From: Comamonadaceae bacterium
GTDB lineage: Bacteria; Pseudomonadota; Gammaproteobacteria; Burkholderiales; Burkholderiaceae_C
NCBI GenBank assembly: GCA_947381325.1
Contig: CANCUP010000009.1
Location: forward strand, 1 to 37,492
Direction: 5' to 3'
Length of the DNA stretch: 37,492 nt
The notes below the pieces were generated by a model. That model did not search any database and was not told where the DNA came from. It was given only the letters and a program-made list of their open reading frames with translations. A program made the translations under genes and the position numbers. Position 1 is the first letter of the stretch. Each line of letters begins with the position of its first letter. Shown here one piece after another: positions 33,410 to 37,492 of this stretch.

Positions 33410-33425
33410 CCTACAAATTCCTACA
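33410..33425. promoter_or_regulatory. TGTAGG direct-repeat box in the divergent regulator/kinase region
   Basis: Same direct repeat as at 14847-14862 (TGTAGG-AATT-TGTAGG on the minus strand). It lies about 58 bases upstream of the winged-helix start and 56 bases upstream of the kinase start, so it could control both directions. Confidence 0.65.
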
Positions 33426-33481
33426 AAGCTGCATCCCTTCCAAAAACCATAAAAACCCTCTCGGTCGTCTATATTTGCCAC

Positions 33482-35356
33482 ATGGGTTCTGTTTTTTTTC
33501 GTTGGGCTTTGGCGTGTGTTGTGCTGTGCGCGGCGTCGGTTTGGGCCGACGATGTCGTGGTGCAACGGGCTTACTTGGAAGACCCCAGCAACCAGCTCAC
33601 GCTGCAAGAGGTGCAGGGCCAAACGTTGACGCCCTACAGTGGGGTGTTGGCCCGTGGGTTCAGTGCTTCTGCGTTTTGGATTCGTTTGACGCTTGCGCCG
33701 TCACCCGAGAAACGCGAGGCGCTCTTTGAGCAGCATTACCTGGTGCGCGTGCTGCCTCATTATTTGGACGAAATCGCGCTGTACGACCCGGCGATGGGTC
33801 TGGTCAAGCCCAGGTTTGCGGGTGATCGGCATGGCAGCGACTCCGCGGGCTACACCTCGTTGAACCACAACTTTGTGATTGAACGCTCGAATCAGCCTCG
33901 CGACATTTGGTTGCGTTTGAAGACCAGCAGCAGCAACTCCATCGCCATCAGGGTGTTGCCCATTGAAGAGGCCTTGGTCTTGGATCAACAACAAGACGTG
34001 GCCACGGGTTTGGTCATTGCGGCCCTGGTGCTGTTTTGGATGTGGTCGCTGATTTATTGGTGGCGCAGCCGCGAGCCGATTGCCGTGGCCTTGGTGATCA
34101 GCCAAGGGCTGTCGGTGCTTTATGCCACCACCCTGTGGGGCTACTGGCGTTTGTGGTTTGGCGACCTGCTGGCGCCCGAGGTGATTGATACCTTGAGTGT
34201 GTTGTTCATCGTGTCCTCGGGCAATGCGTTTTTGTGGTTTCACATTCGCTTCTTGACAGAGTTTGAGCCCGCACGCTGGGGCTTAAGGTTGCTGCGTTTG
34301 GTGCTGTTGGCGTTTCCACTGGAGTTGCTGTTTTTTGCCTTGGGCGAGACGCGCTGGGGTTTGCAGCTCAACATCCTGATGGCCTTGTTCACCACGCCGG
34401 CTTTGTTGGGTGTGGCTCTCACGGCGAAGGTGTGGCAATCGTTGAAGCCGGGTCAAGCGATGCCGGTGTTTTCAAAGTCCTATCTGATCGCGTTTTATGT
34501 GTTGTTGAATTTGTTTTTGTTCCTGCTGGCTTTGCCCACCTTGCCGCGCCGCACCGAGTTTGGCATTGCGAGCGGGCCAATTTTCGGATTCTTCAGTGGC
34601 TTGGTGGTGGTGGTGACCTTGCAGTTGCGGGCTCGAAGCATTCAAAAAGCCAACGCCGACATGCAGCTGAGTTTGCAGCTGTCTGAGCAAGAGGTGACCC
34701 ATGAACGCCAGCAGCGCGAAGCACAAAGTCGCTTCATGGGCATGTTGACGCACGAGCTGAAAACACCTCTGGGCGTGGTCTTGATGGCCATCAGCAGCAG
34801 TGCCCCGTCGGCAGCCATGCGTGCGCGTGCCAAGCGTGCCATCCAAGACATGAACAACGTGATTGAGCGTTGCGTGTTGGTGGACAAGTTGGAAGAGGGC
34901 AGCTTGTCGCAGGTGATCGAAGACTTTGACGTCGTGCAAGAGTTGCAACAGGTGGTGCAGAGCTTTGACATCGACCGGTTGCAGATGCGCACCGATGCAG
35001 CGCAGGTGACTCTGCACACCGACCGCCAGTTGGTGGGCGTGGTGTTGAAGAATTTGGTGGAGAACGCGCTGAAGTATTCGCCCAAAGACAGCGCAGTGCA
35101 GGTACACGTGTGGCGTGACACCATGTCAGCGCCACACACCTTGCATGTGCGTGTGACCAATCTGCCTGGGGATGCGGGTTGGCCAGACACCGAGCGCTTG
35201 TTCAGCAAGTATTACCGCAGTGCGGGCTCGCACCGCAGCACGGGATCGGGCTTGGGCCTGCACCTGTCCAAGCAAATTGCCATGTATTTAGGAGGCGATG
35301 TGATGTATGCGCCCAATGCCCAAACGGTGAGGTTTGAATTGTGTTTGCCCGTTTGA
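33482..35356 (+). CDS. 7TMR-DISM sensor histidine kinase
   Basis: Protein of 624 residues. A signal peptide (1-22) leads to a periplasmic 7TMR-DISMED2-like domain (about 25-165, with FWIRLTL and DIWLRLKTSSS). Seven hydrophobic segments follow (about 175-385, 7TMR-DISM_7TM), then a coiled-coil linker and a HisKA domain with phospho-acceptor His424 in LTHELKTPL. The HATPase domain has the N box LKNLVENALKYSP (Asn527) and G box GSGLGL (588-593). DISMED2 domains are thought to sense carbohydrate-like ligands, but the ligand here is unknown. It overlaps the response regulator by 16 bases, so the two are a cognate pair. ATG 33482 has no Shine-Dalgarno; a TATATT at 33470-33475 could place transcription start at or near the ATG. 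Position beside tpsA suggests control of the adhesin. Confidence 0.92.
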   Translation: MGSVFFRWALACVVLCAASVWADDVVVQRAYLEDPSNQLTLQEVQGQTLTPYSGVLARGFSASAFWIRLTLAPSPEKREALFEQHYLVRVLPHYLDEIALYDPAMGLVKPRFAGDRHGSDSAGYTSLNHNFVIERSNQPRDIWLRLKTSSSNSIAIRVLPIEEALVLDQQQDVATGLVIAALVLFWMWSLIYWWRSREPIAVALVISQGLSVLYATTLWGYWRLWFGDLLAPEVIDTLSVLFIVSSGNAFLWFHIRFLTEFEPARWGLRLLRLVLLAFPLELLFFALGETRWGLQLNILMALFTTPALLGVALTAKVWQSLKPGQAMPVFSKSYLIAFYVLLNLFLFLLALPTLPRRTEFGIASGPIFGFFSGLVVVVTLQLRARSIQKANADMQLSLQLSEQEVTHERQQREAQSRFMGMLTHELKTPLGVVLMAISSSAPSAAMRARAKRAIQDMNNVIERCVLVDKLEEGSLSQVIEDFDVVQELQQVVQSFDIDRLQMRTDAAQVTLHTDRQLVGVVLKNLVENALKYSPKDSAVQVHVWRDTMSAPHTLHVRVTNLPGDAGWPDTERLFSKYYRSAGSHRSTGSGLGLHLSKQIAMYLGGDVMYAPNAQTVRFELCLPV

Positions 35357-36045
35357 ACATTGTGGTGGTGGAAGACCACGACGACTTGCGTGACTCACTG
35401 GTGGAGTTGCTGCAAAGCAAAGACCACCAAGTGGTCGGTTTGAGTTGCGCCGAAGAGGTGGACGACGCCTTGAGCACCGATCCAGTGGACCTCTTGATCG
35501 TGGACTTGAATTTGCCGGGTGAAGACGGGTTCAGCCTGTCGCGACGCTTCAGGTCGGCGCATCCGCAGGCGGGCATCATCATGGTGACCGCACGCCACAA
35601 AATTGCCGACAAGGTGCAAGGCTATGAGAGCGGAGCCGACATTTATTTGCCCAAGCCCGTGGACCCCCATGAATTGCTGGCCGCTGTGACTGCGGTGTCG
35701 CGCAAGCTGCCTGCCAAAGCGGTGATGAACGTCGCCGAGGCCATCCAAGCCCTGACCGTGCGCGTGATGACGCTCAAGGTCGAAGGGCCCATGGGCGTCG
35801 AGAAGCTGACCGATGGCGATGTGGCGGTGATCACCGCCTTGGCACGTGCGCCATCTCAGCGCTTGGCGTTGTGGCAACTGATGCAAACCCTGGGCTTGAG
35901 CCTGGACGATGCCAGCAAGTCGAGCCTGGAAGTGCGCATCGTGCGTTTGCGCAAAAAACTCATGGCGGTGGGCGCAGACAAGAATTGCATCAGCAACATC
36001 CGCAACGTGGGCTACCAGCTCTGTGTGCCGATTGAAATTTACTGA
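35341..36045 (+). CDS. OmpR-family response regulator
   Basis: Protein of 234 residues. The receiver domain (about 4-118) has the acidic pair Glu11/Asp12 (VVVEDHDD), phospho-acceptor Asp55 (LLIVDLNLPGEDG), Thr83 (MVTARH) and Lys105 (YLPKPVD). The C-terminal winged helix (about 155-232) has recognition helix KSSLEVRIVRLRKKL (193-207). It starts at GTG 35341 inside the kinase gene, with GAGG upstream; TTG 35353, overlapping the kinase stop as TTGA, is a second option. Its DNA-binding domain is the closest relative in the window of the stand-alone protein at 32980-33351, and the direct-repeat boxes have the spacing OmpR-type dimers use. It is convergent with ureG, 47 bp away. Confidence 0.93.
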   Translation: MFARLNIVVVEDHDDLRDSLVELLQSKDHQVVGLSCAEEVDDALSTDPVDLLIVDLNLPGEDGFSLSRRFRSAHPQAGIIMVTARHKIADKVQGYESGADIYLPKPVDPHELLAAVTAVSRKLPAKAVMNVAEAIQALTVRVMTLKVEGPMGVEKLTDGDVAVITALARAPSQRLALWQLMQTLGLSLDDASKSSLEVRIVRLRKKLMAVGADKNCISNIRNVGYQLCVPIEIY

Positions 36046-36092
36046 CTGACGCGTGACCCCACTGGCGCACACGGCGTGGGCATGGGAGTGCT

Positions 36093-36764
36093 TCAGGCCA
36101 CGGCAGATGCACTGCGCAGCATGCCTTTGGTTTCGATGAAGCTGATGACCGCTTGCAAGCCGTCGAGCGTGCGCAAGTTGGTCATGACATAAGGCTTGAC
36201 GCCTTTGGGCGAGGCGCGCATGCGCTGGGTGTCGGCCTCCATCACCGACAGGTCAGCGCCCACATGAGGGGCCAGGTCGGTTTTGTTGATGACAAACAAA
36301 TCGCTCTTGGTGATGCCGGGTCCGCCTTTGCGCGGGATTTTTTCACCGGCGGCCACATCGATCACATAGATGGTCAGGTCGCTCAGCTCGGGGCTGAAGG
36401 TGGCGGCCAAGTTGTCGCCACCGCTCTCGACAAACACCACGTCGGCGTTGGGAAAGTCAACCAGCATGCGGTCGATGGCTTCGAGGTTGATGGACGCGTC
36501 TTCGCGAATCGCGGTGTGCGGGCAGCCACCGGTCTCCACCCCCATGATGCGCTCGGCAGGCAGCGCACCACTCACGGTGAGCAGGCGCTGGTCTTCTTTG
36601 GTGTAGATGTCGTTGGTGATGGCGACCAAGTCGTATTGGTCGCGCATGGCTTTGCAGAGCATTTCCAGCAAGGTGGTCTTGCCTGAGCCCACAGGCCCGC
36701 CGATCCCTACGCGCAAGGGGGGCAGTGGTTTGGTGCGGTTGGCGATGTGGTGCAGTGTGCTCAT
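36093..36764 (-). CDS. ureG: Urease accessory GTPase UreG
   Basis: Protein of 223 residues, slightly longer than usual at the N-terminus. The P-loop is GPVGSGKT (23-30), the metal-binding CPH is Cys81-Pro-His83 in [26 protein letters not shown] is the family stretch, and NKTDLAP (160-166) gives guanine specificity. UreG hydrolyses GTP to drive nickel insertion into urease, with UreE, UreF and UreD/H. Its ATG overlaps the ureF stop as ATGA, so the genes are translationally coupled. It is the last gene of the urease cluster at this end. Confidence 0.96.
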   Translation of the reverse strand: MSTLHHIANRTKPLPPLRVGIGGPVGSGKTTLLEMLCKAMRDQYDLVAITNDIYTKEDQRLLTVSGALPAERIMGVETGGCPHTAIREDASINLEAIDRMLVDFPNADVVFVESGGDNLAATFSPELSDLTIYVIDVAAGEKIPRKGGPGITKSDLFVINKTDLAPHVGADLSVMEADTQRMRASPKGVKPYVMTNLRTLDGLQAVISFIETKGMLRSASAVA

Positions 36765-37474
36765 GATCTAAACAGTCTGGAGTATTGGGTTTCGTGTTGC
36801 GCTGACAGGATGGCCAGCATGGGAGAAAACGCTTGGCGTGTGTCGTCGGTGACCTGCATGGCATGCGCCACCGCAGGCGCAATGTGTTGGGCCAGTTGCG
36901 CCAGTATGCGCTGCCCTGAGTTTTGCCCCAAGGGCACTGACTTGAGGGCGGCTTGCACCATGTTCTCGGCCCAGCCAAAGGCATAGGCTTGCAGGCATTG
37001 GTCCAGCGGTGCGCCGGTGCGCGAGAGGGCCAGGCCAAACATCAAGGGGTAGGTGGGCACCAAGCGGTTGCACAGGGCTAGGGTGTCGGCATCGATGGCG
37101 TCTTGGTTGCGCAACCACTCCAGCATGGAGCGGCCCATTTGTTCGGCTTGCAAACGCAGCTCGGCGCTTTCGCGTGTGGCGTGTACCCACTGGCTCAAGT
37201 GGGTGAGGCGTTCGGTGTCGTGGTGTTGCCAGGCGGTGACCATTTGGGCCAACACCGCCATGTCGCCACGCGACTGGGTGAGGTGCAGCTGGTGCACTAA
37301 CCACTCGGCGGCGCTGTGCTCGTCGTGCACCAGGCCGTGGTCGATGGCTGCTTCTAAGCCTTCGGAATACGAGAAGCCCCCAATGGGCAGCGCGGGCGAC
37401 GCCAGCCAGATGAGTTGCAACAGCGAGGGGGTGACGGGTGTGCCGTTGGCAGGCCCACTGGGCTCAGTGCGCAT
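36761..37474 (-). CDS. ureF: Urease accessory protein UreF
   Basis: Protein of 237 residues, all helical in the family. Typical features are [32 protein letters not shown] at the N-terminus, and [30 protein letters not shown] in the C-terminal half. UreF bridges UreG to the urease apoprotein complex and acts on GTP-dependent nickel loading in the cytoplasm. The start ATG 37474 lies 11 bases inside the 3' end of ureE. The gene runs straight into ureG with a 4-base overlap. Confidence 0.94.
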   Translation of the reverse strand: MRTEPSGPANGTPVTPSLLQLIWLASPALPIGGFSYSEGLEAAIDHGLVHDEHSAAEWLVHQLHLTQSRGDMAVLAQMVTAWQHHDTERLTHLSQWVHATRESAELRLQAEQMGRSMLEWLRNQDAIDADTLALCNRLVPTYPLMFGLALSRTGAPLDQCLQAYAFGWAENMVQAALKSVPLGQNSGQRILAQLAQHIAPAVAHAMQVTDDTRQAFSPMLAILSAQHETQYSRLFRS

Positions 37475-37492
37475 GCGGGTGGTCGTGCTTGC
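37464..37492 (-). CDS. ureE: UreE C-terminal His-rich tail (partial, runs off the right edge)
   Basis: The frame reading from the edge gives K-H-D-H-P-H-A-H then TGA at 37464-37466. A His-rich metal-binding tail just upstream of and overlapping ureF is what ends UreE, the nickel chaperone, in many proteobacteria. Only eight full codons are visible, so the call rests on composition and position. Confidence 0.72.

Noticed and set aside
36046-36092. Terminator between the response regulator and ureG
   Set aside because: Only short imperfect arms (CCCAC and GTGGG) without a T-run; not convincing.

Overview
The window looks like chromosomal DNA of a betaproteobacterium of the order Burkholderiales, probably Comamonadaceae. 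This is inferred from the high GC content, three Bug/TctC-type periplasmic receptors, SlyX, the ureE-ureF-ureG order and the general protein style. I found no rRNA, tRNA, CRISPR array, insertion sequence or phage gene.

Left part (1-13051) is a patchwork of small metabolic units. It opens with the 5' end of a zinc-ribbon gene on the minus strand and a divergent PD-(D/E)XK nuclease-like gene in an AT-rich pocket. Next come a tautomerase-SnoaL fusion, a DHDPS-family lyase, and a minus-strand operon of aldo/keto reductase, alpha/beta hydrolase and Bug receptor. Then follow slyX, a second hydrolase of the same family that is exported, and a lipocalin. A compact plus-strand operon (Bug receptor, Asp/Glu racemase-like protein with one catalytic Cys, Ldh-type dehydrogenase, Bug receptor) and a convergent flavin reductase close this part. 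It reads as uptake and catabolism of small organic acids or C-C-cleavage substrates, but no substrate can be named from sequence. TctA/TctB membrane genes are absent here.

Central part (13106-36045) is one coherent surface-adhesin locus of about 23 kb. It encodes a two-partner secretion system: a TpsB outer-membrane transporter and a giant TpsA exoprotein of about 6004 residues. TpsA has an ESPR-type signal, a TPS domain, about 45 GLUG repeats in three super-modules, autotransporter-type beta repeats, and a long MBG/YDG array that includes twelve near-identical units. The adhesin gene is preceded, 15 bp upstream, by a stand-alone OmpR-type winged-helix protein without receiver. Divergent from that is a 7TMR-DISM histidine kinase overlapping its OmpR-family response regulator. 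The two DNA-binding domains share almost the same recognition helix.

The most interesting signal is a 17-base identical sequence holding two direct TGTAGG half-sites 10 bp apart. It occurs upstream of tpsB and in the divergent region between the winged-helix gene and the kinase. In both places it is followed, exactly 20 bases later on the minus strand, by a -10-like hexamer. I infer a dedicated regulon: sensor kinase, response regulator and orphan DNA-binding domain acting on one box to control the giant adhesin, its transporter and possibly themselves.

Right end (36093-37492) holds the urease accessory genes ureG and ureF and the His-rich last codons of ureE, all on the minus strand with overlapping stops and starts.
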